Origin: Oscillospiraceae bacterium
GTDB lineage: Bacteria; Bacillota; Clostridia; Oscillospirales; Oscillospiraceae
Assembly: GCA_902778115.1 (NCBI GenBank)
Contig: CACYWG010000026.1
Coordinates: forward strand, 1 to 37,966
DNA length: 37,966 nucleotides
Direction: 5' to 3'
Position 1 is the first letter of the stretch, and the number at the start of each line of letters is the position of its first letter. Below are positions 1-8,427 of the stretch, piece after piece. A program made the position numbers and the translations under genes. Below the pieces are notes generated by a model, which searched no databases, was not told the origin of the DNA, and was given only the letters and a program-made list of their open reading frames with translations.

Positions 1-72
1 CTGCCCTGTCGGCGGATCGGATCGGCCATCCGGATCCGGAAGAACGATGTGCTGGACTATATGCGCCAGTAA
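1..72 (+). CDS. C-terminal end of an excisionase-like HTH protein (partial)
   Basis: An open frame enters from the left edge and stops at 70-72. The 23 visible residues end in IRIRKNDVLDYMRQ, which resembles the last beta-strand and helix of small excisionase/MerR-like winged helix proteins of the Tn916 type, where an R-x-R-K-x-D motif closes the DNA-binding wing. A terminator hairpin follows at 111-157 and an integrase gene at 189, the usual xis-int order in integrative elements. The assignment rests on this short tail and on context, so it is moderate; any small HTH regulator of an element would fit nearly as well. Confidence 0.55.
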   Translation: MPCRRIGSAIRIRKNDVLDYMRQ

Positions 73-110
73 AAACTGTGAATCAAACAAATGAATTATG
101 TGCTTGAACA

Positions 111-157
111 GCCCGCTGAAGCAAGGTATAATGATCTTGCAACAGCGGGCTATTTTT
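111..157 (+). terminator. Rho-independent terminator between xis-like gene and integrase
   Basis: GCCCGCTG (111-118) pairs with CAGCGGGC (143-150) and an inner stem GCAAG (121-125) pairs with CTTGC (136-140), followed by TATTTTTG. The double stem with a T-run is a typical intrinsic terminator and would separate the excisionase transcript from the integrase gene. Confidence 0.8.
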
Positions 158-188
158 GCACCTGTCATCGAAAGGAGAAATGATAACC

Positions 189-1327
189 ATGACAGGCAGC
201 CTGCAAACCAAAAATAATATCTACTATATCGTTTTGAACACCTATGAAAACGGCAAACGGAAGCAGAAGTGGATCAACACGGAGCTTCCGGTAAAGGGCA
301 ACAAGACCAAGGCACAGAAGCTGCTGCGAGAAACCTTGGAGAATCATGAAAAGGCGGAGGCGCTGCGTGCCCAGCAAGAGGCGGATCGGGCCAACATTCC
401 CTTTGTGGACGCAATCAAGCTGTGGTATGCCGACAAAACCGGAGACTTTGAGCATCCCATCGACGAGGTGACCAAACAGGGCTATGAGACTTTGATGAAG
501 AACCATGTCTTCCCGTATTGGAAAGAGAAGGGAACCCTGCTCCGCGAGATCACCAAATTCAATCTCCAGGACTATATCAACGAGAAAGCAAAGAATGGTC
601 GACTGGAAGCCTGCGGCTTTTGAAGAACATTCTCAATCAGACTCTGCTTTACTGTGTGTCTGAAGGGATGATCTCCATGAATCCCTGCCAGTTCGTAAAG
701 CTTCCGGTCTGCGAGCGGTATGAGGCGCATTTCTATACCAAGTCCCAGATCGATGAACTGCTGGAGAAGATCAAGGATGAGCCCTTGTATCCGCTGATCC
801 GTATGACAGCTCTGTACGGGCTGCGCCGCAGCGAGGCGCTGGGCCTCTGTTGGGACTGTGTGAACTTTGAAGCGGAGACCATCAGCATTCGCCGCACGGT
901 TTCCAAGGTCACCACCGTAGTCGCCAAGGACAAGACCAAGAACACGTCCAGCCGCCGCTCATTTCCCATGACGCCGGAGATTAAAGAACTCCTGCTGAAC
1001 CTGAAAGCGCAGCAGGAGAAGGACAAGCAGTTCTTTGGAGACACTTACCACGACTGCGACTCTGTGTTCCGATGGAGCGACGGCAGGCCGTTCTCGCCGG
1101 ACTATGTGTCGGACAAGTTTCCCAAACTGTTGAAGGCCAACGGGATGCCGCATATCCGTTTTCACGAGCTCCGTCACAGCGCCGCCAGCAATCTGCTGAA
1201 CATGGGCTTTTCGCTCAAAGACGTGCAGGAATGGCTGGGACACAGTGACATCAAAACTACGGCCAACACCTACGGGCATCTGGACGCCAAGCGGAAGCTG
1301 TCCATGGCCGAGGCGCTGGTGAGCTGA
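189..1327 (+). pseudogene. int: tyrosine recombinase/integrase, frameshifted (Tn916/phage-type)
   Basis: Site-specific tyrosine recombinase that would integrate and excise the element lying mainly to the left. Start chosen at ATG 189, 11 nt after AAGGAG (172-177); the ATG at 180 is too close to that site. The first frame (189-623) gives the N-terminal AP2-like/arm-binding and SAM-like core-binding regions up to NGRLEACGF and a stop. The catalytic domain continues in another frame from about 600, with LYGLRRSEALGL (first Arg), HELRH (HxxR) and the final His/Tyr box GHSDIKTTANTYGHL. Between NGR and SLRLLKNILNQ the family normally has about ten residues rich in Gly, so a short out-of-frame deletion near 600-608 explains the break. 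All active-site residues remain in the second frame. Either a true pseudogene or an assembly/sequencing deletion. Its 3' end lies about 180 bp from a tRNA-Ala fragment, the expected position of an attachment site. Confidence 0.85.
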
Positions 1328-1451
1328 AAAGTGGCCTGTTTCCAAGCCAAAATGGGTGTTAGAAACTGTTAGAAAAAGTGTTAGAAGAGCGCTTGGATGC
1401 ACTTCAAATGGGAATCTCTGCCAAAATCAAAATGGGGCGCAAAGTAAGAAA

Positions 1452-1487
1452 AAAGTCCCAAATCCTTTCGGATTTAGGACTTTCTCT
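1452..1487 (-). terminator. hairpin terminator downstream of the tRNA-Ala fragment (copy A)
   Basis: AAAGTCCCAAATCC and GGATTTAGGACTTT form a 14-bp stem with one mismatch around a TTTC loop. Read on the minus strand it follows the 3' end of the tRNA-Ala fragment and runs into TTTTTTCTT, so it is the terminator that belonged to a leftward tRNA transcript. Copy B has its own, different terminator at 12143-12174. Confidence 0.7.
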
Positions 1488-1509
1488 AATGCGTCGTACC
1501 CGACGTTGA

Positions 1510-1566
<57 letters not shown>

Positions 1567-1639
1567 GCAAGCCATAATTAGTATGCCCCCGATATTCAGC
1601 GTGATTGCAGACATGGTAGCGTATACGGAGGCGCACAGC

Positions 1640-2425
1640 TCATCGATCTAATTCACGGCTCGGCAGTTGGCTTGGGCGGGTGATCAGCTTTTTTCCCAGA
1701 ACCGCCGCAAGGTCTGGATTCTTTGGCGCAGCATCCGAAACAACATAGCTGATGTCCTCTATATCCGCCAAATGCCAGAGCAGCTTTTTATCAAATTTCG
1801 ATGAGTCACACAAAAGAATTTTCTGGGCTGAGTGCCCCATCATTTCCCGGCTGACCTCGACAACTCTTGATTCAACGCTGGACAGGCAACCGTCAGCGCT
1901 GATGCCGCTGCAGGAGAAAAACATGAGATCTGCGTAGTATTCTCTGACAGAGGATACGGCCACATGCCCGGTCATAATGTTATTCTCAAAAATTTGTCCG
2001 CCGATCAGGTGAACGCTGGCAGAGGTGTGCTCCAGGAGCAGCTGCATCATCTGTAAGCTGCTGGTGATGACCGTCAGCTGCTTCATGCTTTTCAGGTAGG
2101 GGATCAGATGGTAACAGGAGGTGCTGCTGTCAATAAAAATGGAGGAATTATCCCTGAGAAGCCCGGACGCGACGGAAGCGATCCGGGCCTTTTGCTCGCT
2201 GTTTGTTTTGTCACGCACGAAGGATGGAATGTCTCTTTCAACAGACGACGGAATCGTTGCGCCGCCCCACACCCGTTCGATCAGGCCGGCCTTCTCCATA
2301 GCCTCCAAATCGCGGCGGATCGTGGCCTCGCTGACAAATAGTCTTTTCTGCAAAAATTGCACAGTCGCGCTGTTGCGTTCCTTTAAAATGGCATAGATTT
2401 CGTCAAAGCGTTCTTTCTGAAGCAT
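1640..2425 (-). CDS. DeoR/GlpR-family transcriptional regulator
   Basis: A 261-residue sugar-responsive repressor. The N-terminus carries the DeoR helix-turn-helix (about residues 5-60) with the diagnostic SEATIRRDLEAMEKAGLIERVWGG pattern read as SEATIRRDL then RVWGGA. The remainder is the DeoR sensor domain (ISOCOT fold), which in the family binds a phosphorylated sugar and relieves repression; the tail has LCDSSKFDK, a typical DeoRC signature. It is divergent from the araM-like gene, sharing a 186-bp intergenic region with promoters on both strands, so control of the araM-hydrolase-kinase-araA block is likely. The inducer cannot be read from sequence; a phosphorylated pentose or polyol is the obvious guess. 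It replaces the AraR repressor that usually governs arabinose genes in Bacillota. Confidence 0.88.
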   Translation of the reverse strand: MLQKERFDEIYAILKERNSATVQFLQKRLFVSEATIRRDLEAMEKAGLIERVWGGATIPSSVERDIPSFVRDKTNSEQKARIASVASGLLRDNSSIFIDSSTSCYHLIPYLKSMKQLTVITSSLQMMQLLLEHTSASVHLIGGQIFENNIMTGHVAVSSVREYYADLMFFSCSGISADGCLSSVESRVVEVSREMMGHSAQKILLCDSSKFDKKLLWHLADIEDISYVVSDAAPKNPDLAAVLGKKLITRPSQLPSRELDR

Positions 2426-2451
2426 AGGTTCACCGCCCGATGTGATCGAAG

Positions 2452-2487
2452 TTGATTAAATTCTATCAAAAATACTCAAAAAATCAA
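2452..2487 (-). promoter_or_regulatory. promoter of the DeoR gene with overlapping inverted repeat
   Basis: On the minus strand TTGATT (2487-2482) and TAGAAT (2465-2460) are separated by 16 bp. An inverted repeat TTGAT (2452-2456) / ATCAA (2465-2469) overlaps the -10 box, a position suited to an autoregulatory operator. The operator role is inferred from geometry alone. Confidence 0.5.
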
Positions 2488-2512
2488 GTGCTTTTTCAAA
2501 ATGCCCGACAGG

Positions 2513-2542
2513 TAGTGCAAAAAACGAAAGCTCTGCTATAAT
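2513..2542 (+). promoter_or_regulatory. promoter of the araM-like gene
   Basis: A perfect TATAAT at 2537-2542 lies 70 bp before the start codon. The -35 is poor (TAGTGC at 2513-2518, 18 bp upstream), which would suit an activated or derepressed promoter. Confidence 0.55.
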
Positions 2543-2611
2543 CAGAATTGTAATAATTCACAAACATCTCGCAGCGACAAGCTCAAGCGGAAGGGGGAGG
2601 GGTGAACGAAA

Positions 2612-3991
2612 ATGAGTGAATTCGCCGGCGCGCCCTTGACGAAATTGATCCGGCCCGAGGGATTTTTCTGCACCTGCGGGAGGCAGCACGCGGCAGCGAT
2701 CCGATATCTGAAAATCGGATCAGGTGTGATCCGATTGCTTCCGGAAGCTTTAAGTGCGCTGGGAGCCCGTCATCCGATGGTAATATGCGGCCCTCACGGA
2801 TATGAGGTAGCGGGAAAGACCGTCTGCGCGTTGCTGAGTCAAAGCAAAATAAACTACTCCCTGCATGTTATTCCCTGTGATGACAGGGGCAAAATAAAAC
2901 CGGCAGAATATGCCGCAGGAAGCGCGCTTCTTCATTTTGAACACGGCTGCGATCTTGTGCTTGGCGTCGGAAGCGGCGTGATCAACGACCTTTGCAAGGT
3001 GCTGAGTAAGACGGCAAAGATCCCCTGCATGATCGTAGCCACCGCCCCCTCCATGGATGGCTATGCCTCCGACAGTGCATCGATGGAGGTCGGGAATATC
3101 AAGTGCTCTCTCAAGGAGCAGATGCCGGCGGCGATCCTGTGCGACACAGAACTACTGGCGCAAGCGCCCATGCATATGATCCACGCAGGATTGGGCGATA
3201 TTCTTGCCAAATATACCTCTCTGTGCGATTGGAAGCTCTCAAGCATTGTAACCGGAGAGTACTATTGCAGCGCTGTGGCGCAGCTTGTCAATGACTCTCT
3301 GCTCAAGACCGTCAGCGGTGCGCAGGGGGTCAAGGAACGGAAGGAAGGCTCTGTTCAGTCCATCACAGAGGGACTGGTGCTGTCGGGAATCGGGATCGCG
3401 TTCGCAGGCACTTCCCATCCGGCCTCGGGGCTTGACCACTATTTTTCCCATTGCTGGGAAATGATGCTGCTGGAGCGTGGGAAAGACTACGAGCTGCACG
3501 GCATTCAGGTGGGCGTCGGAATGCTGCTCACGCTGAAAATCATCGAGCGGCTGAAAACTGTGCGGCCGGATATGGCGCACGCCGAAGCGGCGGCCGACCG
3601 GTTTGACGAGGCTGCGTGGGAGCGAAATCTGCGCCGAGTGTTTCCCGGAGCGGCGGACGGAATCATAGCCATCGAGCGGACGGCAGGAAAGAACGAGCGC
3701 GCGGGGCGACTGCGGCGGGCAGCGCGGGCGATCGACCGCTGGGACGAGATTTTGGAGCTGTTTGAAACTACGCTGCCTGGTTATGCTGAGGTAGCGGCGC
3801 TGATGCTCAGTCTCGGGATGCCGACCACACCGCAGGAGATCGGCCTTACGCCGGACGACGTGGCTGACGCTTTGGTATGCTCCCGCGACATTCGGGACAA
3901 ATACCTGCTCAGTTCCCTGATCTGGGATCTGGGCTATATGGATGAGTTTGTGGATTGGCTGAGAGAAGGAACAGAAGCGAGGCGCGCTTAA
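2612..3991 (+). CDS. araM: AraM-type sn-glycerol-1-phosphate dehydrogenase
   Basis: A 459-residue NAD(P)-dependent dehydrogenase of the iron-alcohol-dehydrogenase/dehydroquinate-synthase superfamily, which in Bacillus makes glycerol-1-phosphate from dihydroxyacetone phosphate. Visible signatures are the nucleotide-binding GVGSGVINDLCK (118-129), the ATAPSMDGYASDSASM block (144-159) and metal-site segments AGLGD (Asp196), SGLDHYFSH (His276) and LHGIQVGVG (His296). ATG 2612 follows a GGGGGAGGGG-like ribosome site. AraM is commonly found among arabinose genes in Bacillota, and araA and a kinase lie downstream on the same strand, which supports the name. The true physiological substrate in arabinose loci is not settled. 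It could alternatively serve an uncharacterised polyol phosphate. The protein is somewhat longer than usual AraM (about 400) through an alpha-helical C-terminal region. Confidence 0.85.
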   Translation: MSEFAGAPLTKLIRPEGFFCTCGRQHAAAIRYLKIGSGVIRLLPEALSALGARHPMVICGPHGYEVAGKTVCALLSQSKINYSLHVIPCDDRGKIKPAEYAAGSALLHFEHGCDLVLGVGSGVINDLCKVLSKTAKIPCMIVATAPSMDGYASDSASMEVGNIKCSLKEQMPAAILCDTELLAQAPMHMIHAGLGDILAKYTSLCDWKLSSIVTGEYYCSAVAQLVNDSLLKTVSGAQGVKERKEGSVQSITEGLVLSGIGIAFAGTSHPASGLDHYFSHCWEMMLLERGKDYELHGIQVGVGMLLTLKIIERLKTVRPDMAHAEAAADRFDEAAWERNLRRVFPGAADGIIAIERTAGKNERAGRLRRAARAIDRWDEILELFETTLPGYAEVAALMLSLGMPTTPQEIGLTPDDVADALVCSRDIRDKYLLSSLIWDLGYMDEFVDWLREGTEARRA

Positions 3992-4097
3992 TATGGTGCG
4001 TTTTTGCAAAAAACATAGGGGAGGGTTGCTTTTACCGACATCGCAACAATACCAGGGCATCAAAAACATAACGGAGAAACTATGAGGGGAGATTAAA

Positions 4098-5981
4098 ATG
4101 AAAAAACATTCAACCTTATCCATTGCCGCGCTGGTAACAGTGGTTGTATTTGCTCTGTCTCTCGTGCTGATTATTGGTACGTCAACCAACTGGGGCAAAG
4201 TAGAGATAACCGACCTTAATCTTGTAACAGCAGACGGCGATAAGATTCACGCTCTGCTGTACAAACCCAAAGCCGCCAGCGCCGAAAATAAAGTGCCCAT
4301 GGCTATCCTTGCCCATGGCGGCAGCGATATGCTTGAACAAAGCAGCAGCTACGCGATTGAGCTTTCGCGCAGAGGGTATGCGGTGATTACCTATGACTAT
4401 ATGGCACAGGGATGGTCAGACCTTCCTACCGGCAGCTCCGAGGACAACTCCGGCATTTCCGGCTATGGAAAGCGGGGTCTGAATACGATCTGGAATACTG
4501 TAAAGTTCTTTAACTATATCGATACTGACCACATTGTGACAATGGGCCACTCCGGCGGCGGCATGCACACGATTGGCTTTGCGATCGACCACCAGGATGA
4601 AATCTTCCTTCAAGTAAACTTGGGCATGAATATGTACGGCCCGGCGAGCATTGAGGAGCACAATTTCAATTTTGTCAACATTCTGGGCGACTCGGATGAA
4701 TCCGCGCTTGCCAGAGCTGTTGGTGACACCAACTGGAGTCATTTCCAGGTAGAGCAGCTCAAGAGAATATTTTTTAACGATTACACAACCCCTGCGGATG
4801 AGCTTCCGGAGTTGATTCTGGATAAGGTCTATACCGTTACCGGGACTGACGGTAAGACATATACCCGTACCGGCTATATGCCCGATTCTTGCCATGCATA
4901 TTATCTGGTAGACCAGGACGCAGTGAAGACAGTTGTGTATGCCATTACCAGCCAGGTTGGCGTCGGCCTTGACAAGGGCGTCAATTCCTATTCCGACTAT
5001 GCGAAGATCAGCACCGTGTGGCAGTGGCACGATATAGGCTACTTTCTTGAGCTGGCGGCCATTATCAGTGTAATGGCAATTGTGGCAATCGCGTTGGTCA
5101 AGGCAAAGGCTTTCGCTGGCCTGCAGCTCAGACCGCTTGAGAACGTGGGCTATAAGAAGGGAAGCTGGCAGTGGATTATTGCGCTGGCTCTGCTGGTCAT
5201 TCTTCCTCCTGCGCTTTACACCACCGGCCAGCTGCCGCAGGAAAAATTCCTGGGCATTCCGGTATCGGGACTCTGGCTACTGGACGGCAATGTCAGCGCA
5301 TGGCTTTGCTGGCAGTGGTTGCTCTCGCTGGTTCTTATCGCGCTCTTCCTTGTTTACCATTTCACATACGGTAAGAAACATGGCGGTAATGCCAGAAACT
5401 ACGGTTTTGCAACCTCTGATACCAAGGGCTTTGACTTCAAGTATATCCTTCTGTCACTGGCATACGGCGTAATTGTCGTCGGCAGCGGATACGCAATGAT
5501 GGCAATAGGTACGCACTTTACTCAGCAGGGTCTGCACATCATGACCTTTATGATTCGCACAATTCCCGCAAACCGCAGCTTTATCTTCTTCATGTACTTC
5601 CTGTTCCTGATTCCTTACTTCCTGAGCAGCACGCTTGCGGCGCGCAGTCTCGGCTTGGTAGGCGATGGCACTACGAAGACCACCGTAAAGAACGTAAGCA
5701 TTTTTACCGCAATCGCCATTGGCGGCCTGCTGGTTCTCTGGCTCGTATTTGTTATCGTCCTGAACGTCAATAATATGATACTGCCCATGTTCAAAGTTCA
5801 CAGACTGTATATTCTGGGCGTCGGCTTGATTCCGATGGTCATTGGCATTGGCGTCGGCAATGCGTTGAACGTGTTTGTCAGCCAGAAGGCAAACAGCATT
5901 TGGCCTGGTCTGTTCACTGCGCTGCTTTGGGGTACCTGGACAATCGCGGCTACTACCGCCGTTTTGAAGTACGTGTACTAA
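4098..5981 (+). CDS. membrane-bound alpha/beta hydrolase with multi-pass C-terminal domain
   Basis: A 627-residue protein with an N-terminal membrane anchor (residues 8-27), an extracellular alpha/beta-hydrolase fold (about 35-300) and roughly eight further membrane helices (about 312-627). The hydrolase part shows an oxyanion HGG (73-75) and the nucleophile elbow GHSGGG with Ser152. The C-terminal helices include segments such as WQWIIALALLVILPPALY and SFIFFMYFLFLIPYF. ATG 4098 follows AGGGGAG. The substrate is unknown; the layout suggests an ester or lipid-like substrate at the outer face of the membrane. It sits between araM and a small lipoprotein gene on the same strand and has lower GC than the backbone to the right. 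I do not recognise a named family for the whole architecture. Confidence 0.75.
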   Translation: MKKHSTLSIAALVTVVVFALSLVLIIGTSTNWGKVEITDLNLVTADGDKIHALLYKPKAASAENKVPMAILAHGGSDMLEQSSSYAIELSRRGYAVITYDYMAQGWSDLPTGSSEDNSGISGYGKRGLNTIWNTVKFFNYIDTDHIVTMGHSGGGMHTIGFAIDHQDEIFLQVNLGMNMYGPASIEEHNFNFVNILGDSDESALARAVGDTNWSHFQVEQLKRIFFNDYTTPADELPELILDKVYTVTGTDGKTYTRTGYMPDSCHAYYLVDQDAVKTVVYAITSQVGVGLDKGVNSYSDYAKISTVWQWHDIGYFLELAAIISVMAIVAIALVKAKAFAGLQLRPLENVGYKKGSWQWIIALALLVILPPALYTTGQLPQEKFLGIPVSGLWLLDGNVSAWLCWQWLLSLVLIALFLVYHFTYGKKHGGNARNYGFATSDTKGFDFKYILLSLAYGVIVVGSGYAMMAIGTHFTQQGLHIMTFMIRTIPANRSFIFFMYFLFLIPYFLSSTLAARSLGLVGDGTTKTTVKNVSIFTAIAIGGLLVLWLVFVIVLNVNNMILPMFKVHRLYILGVGLIPMVIGIGVGNALNVFVSQKANSIWPGLFTALLWGTWTIAATTAVLKYVY

Positions 5982-6044
5982 GAGAGCACTCTAAAATAAT
6001 TATTTTCGGGTAACAAATGATAATCGGAATAAGGGGTGTATAGT

Positions 6045-6593
6045 ATGAAAAGCAGAAAAGCTGTTGCTCTGCTTCTGGTTGTGGGGCTGCTTTTGATGCT
6101 CTCTGCCTGTGGCTCCAATGGGTTGAAAATGTCATTAAAGCAGATTGGCGAGGCCGTTGTATACAACAGAACCATGGTTGGCGCGGGCAGCCTGATTAGC
6201 GATAATATTAAAAATACGATTTCCTTTGAAAACAGTGACCCCAACAAGATGAGGTACATTACCAATAACCTTTACTCTGAGGAGTACGCGTCAGGGTTTG
6301 ATGTTCAAATTCAGGAGGGCCTATACTACGACGCATACACCGAATCTGACGGGAAAGTGGACATGAGGGGAGTTATTTGCTTCCTTAAGTTCAATACTGC
6401 AGAGGAAGCGGAGGCAGCTGCAAAACTAATTTTACCTGAACTGAATACTGGCACCGATGGTAAAGCCGGCTACCAGCTTCCCAGCAGCGCGATAAGCGTC
6501 AGGCAAAATGTCGTTTGCGTAATTGCTACACAAGAGCCGAACCCTTGTTTTGAACTGAAGCGAGTATTTGAAGACAGCACCTATGTGAAGTAG
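6045..6593 (+). CDS. small secreted lipoprotein of unknown function
   Basis: A 182-residue protein with a lipoprotein signal peptide: basic MKSRKA, a hydrophobic stretch VALLLVVGLLLM and the lipobox LSAC, so it should be cleaved before Cys and anchored to the outer face of the membrane. ATG 6045 is chosen because AAGGGG (6031-6036) lies 8 nt upstream; the in-frame GTG at 6036 overlaps that site. The mature part has no motif I recognise; it is mixed alpha/beta and contains a segment resembling short bacterial ferredoxin-like folds (FLKFNTAEEAEAAAKLIL). It lies 63 bp behind the membrane hydrolase and is probably co-transcribed, so a joint envelope role is possible. Confidence 0.7.
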   Translation: MKSRKAVALLLVVGLLLMLSACGSNGLKMSLKQIGEAVVYNRTMVGAGSLISDNIKNTISFENSDPNKMRYITNNLYSEEYASGFDVQIQEGLYYDAYTESDGKVDMRGVICFLKFNTAEEAEAAAKLILPELNTGTDGKAGYQLPSSAISVRQNVVCVIATQEPNPCFELKRVFEDSTYVK

Positions 6594-6683
6594 GGTTTTA
6601 AAATCACCCCATCGGACGTATGTTCACCGAAATGCCAAGTAACTTTGCAATTCTTCTACACGATTTCTCCTTTTCCAAGCGGG

Positions 6684-6712
6684 TACCGCCATGGCTTTCT
6701 GCCATGGCGGTA
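6684..6712 (+). promoter_or_regulatory. 12-bp perfect hairpin in the leader of the kinase gene
   Basis: TACCGCCATGGC (6684-6695), loop TTTCT, GCCATGGCGGTA (6701-6712). No T-run follows on the plus strand, so it is not a standard terminator; it may be a processing/stability hairpin between the lipoprotein and kinase cistrons or a palindromic operator. Confidence 0.5.
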
Positions 6713-6757
6713 TCTGTACAAAGCAAATTGATATAGTTCATACAAAGGAGCCGTTAG

Positions 6758-8356
6758 TTGCTTATGAACCTTCAAAACACATCCCTCGGCATGGAGTTCG
6801 GCTCCACGCGCATCAAGGCCGTGTTGATCGACCGGGAGCACCGCGTTCTTGCCTCCGGCAGCCACGCATGGGAAAACGAAATGAAAAACGGTGTCTGGAC
6901 TTACTCGATGGAGGCGATCATCGGCGGTATGCAGGCGTGCTACGCCGATCTGAAGCGGAACGTGGAGCGTCAATACGGCTGTGAACTCAGCACCGTGGGG
7001 GCCATCGGCGTCTCCGCTATGATGCACGGCTATCTGCCGCTGGACAAAGACGGCAAGCCGCTGACCGCCTTTCGCACATGGCGCAATACCATGACCGCGG
7101 AGGCATCCGCGATTTTGACGGAGGAATTTGCCTTTCGCATTCCTCAGCGCTGGACGATAGCCCATCTGTATCAGGCGATTTTAAACGGTGAAGAGCATGT
7201 GAAGAACATAGCTTCGCTGATGACGCTCGCCGCCTATATCCATTGGCGGCTGTCCGGGGAAAAAGCTGTCGGACTGGGGGAAGCCTCCGGCATCGTGCCG
7301 CTGGATCAGTCCACGATGGACTATGACCGGCGCATGATCGATCGTTTCGAGGCTCTGATCGCCCATAAAAACTACCCATGGAAACTGCGGGACATTTTGC
7401 CTCGTGCCGTCATGGCCGGGCAGCAGGCCGGTACCCTGACGGAAGAAGGAGCTTTACTGCTTGACCCCTCGGGCATGCTCCGACCCGGGATCCCGCTCAT
7501 CCCATGCGAAGGCGACGCGGACACCGGCATGGTAGCCACAAACTCCGTGCGTGCGCGTACGGGCAACGTCTCCGCCGGCACCTCAGCCTTTGTTATGCTG
7601 GTGGCGGACCATCCCCTGCGGGTACACCGGGAAGTGGACATGCTCTGCACGCCGACCGGCCAACCGGTGGCTATGGTTCACAGCAGCAACTGCACGTCCG
7701 ATCTTAATGCCTGGGTGGCTCTCTTTTCCGAATTCGCCAAGGCCATCGGCGCGCCGCAGGACAAAGACACTCTCTATCCTTTGCTGTTTCAAAAAGCTCT
7801 CGAGGGGCAGCCTGACTGCGGCGGACTGCTCTCCTATAACTACTTCTCAGGCGAGGGTGTGACGGGCTTCAACGAGGGCAGACCGCTGTTCGTCCGGAGG
7901 CCGGACGCGGAGTTGACTCTCGCCAATTTCATGCGCACGCATTTATTCTCCGCTCTGACAACCATGAAAGTCGGGCTGGACATTTTGAAGCGGGAAGAAC
8001 AGGTGCAGGTCGAAAGGCTCTATGCACACGGTGGGTTCTTTAAAACCCCGGGCGTCGGACAACACCTCTTGTCAGCGGCAGTGGGAGCACCCGTTTCCGT
8101 TATGGAGACGGCCGGCGAGGGCGGCCCCTATGGCATGGCCCTGCTTGGCGCATATATGCTATGGCGGGATACTGACGAAAGCCTGGAAGACTATCTAGAC
8201 ACCAAGGTTTTTGCCGATGCACGGGTCACAACCCTCATGGCCGACGACTCCGAAATCAAAGGCTTTTCAGATTATACAGCGAAGTATATGCAGTCGCTGC
8301 CCATTGAAAGAGCCGCGATTCAGACCATGGCAGAGGAAGAGGTAAGGTTGGAATAA
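6758..8356 (+). CDS. FGGY-family carbohydrate kinase (ribulokinase-like)
   Basis: A 532-residue sugar kinase of the FGGY/ASKHA fold. The N-terminus has the phosphate-1 loop [16 protein letters not shown], followed by [17 protein letters not shown], typical of the kinase type that accompanies araA in many gut clostridia and that stands in for AraB. The ATP-binding part is visible in [13 protein letters not shown] and in the C-terminal [13 protein letters not shown]. Its expected reaction is ATP-dependent phosphorylation of L-ribulose to L-ribulose-5-phosphate after AraA. TTG 6758 is taken as start because AAAGGAG (6744-6750) is 7 nt upstream; ATG 6764, two codons later, is the alternative at 13 nt. 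Substrate assignment rests on the adjacent araA, 71 bp downstream; xylulose or another ketose cannot be excluded. Confidence 0.82.
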   Translation: MLMNLQNTSLGMEFGSTRIKAVLIDREHRVLASGSHAWENEMKNGVWTYSMEAIIGGMQACYADLKRNVERQYGCELSTVGAIGVSAMMHGYLPLDKDGKPLTAFRTWRNTMTAEASAILTEEFAFRIPQRWTIAHLYQAILNGEEHVKNIASLMTLAAYIHWRLSGEKAVGLGEASGIVPLDQSTMDYDRRMIDRFEALIAHKNYPWKLRDILPRAVMAGQQAGTLTEEGALLLDPSGMLRPGIPLIPCEGDADTGMVATNSVRARTGNVSAGTSAFVMLVADHPLRVHREVDMLCTPTGQPVAMVHSSNCTSDLNAWVALFSEFAKAIGAPQDKDTLYPLLFQKALEGQPDCGGLLSYNYFSGEGVTGFNEGRPLFVRRPDAELTLANFMRTHLFSALTTMKVGLDILKREEQVQVERLYAHGGFFKTPGVGQHLLSAAVGAPVSVMETAGEGGPYGMALLGAYMLWRDTDESLEDYLDTKVFADARVTTLMADDSEIKGFSDYTAKYMQSLPIERAAIQTMAEEEVRLE

Positions 8357-8427
8357 CGGCTTGCCTAAGGAAAAATGAGCAAACGCTTCAGGGATCATCC
8401 TCTCATTCTTTCTGAAAGGAGTGGAAC

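Noticed and set aside
6684..6712. Rho-independent terminator before the kinase gene
   Set aside because: The stem is strong but no T-run follows on either strand, so it was listed as a regulatory hairpin.
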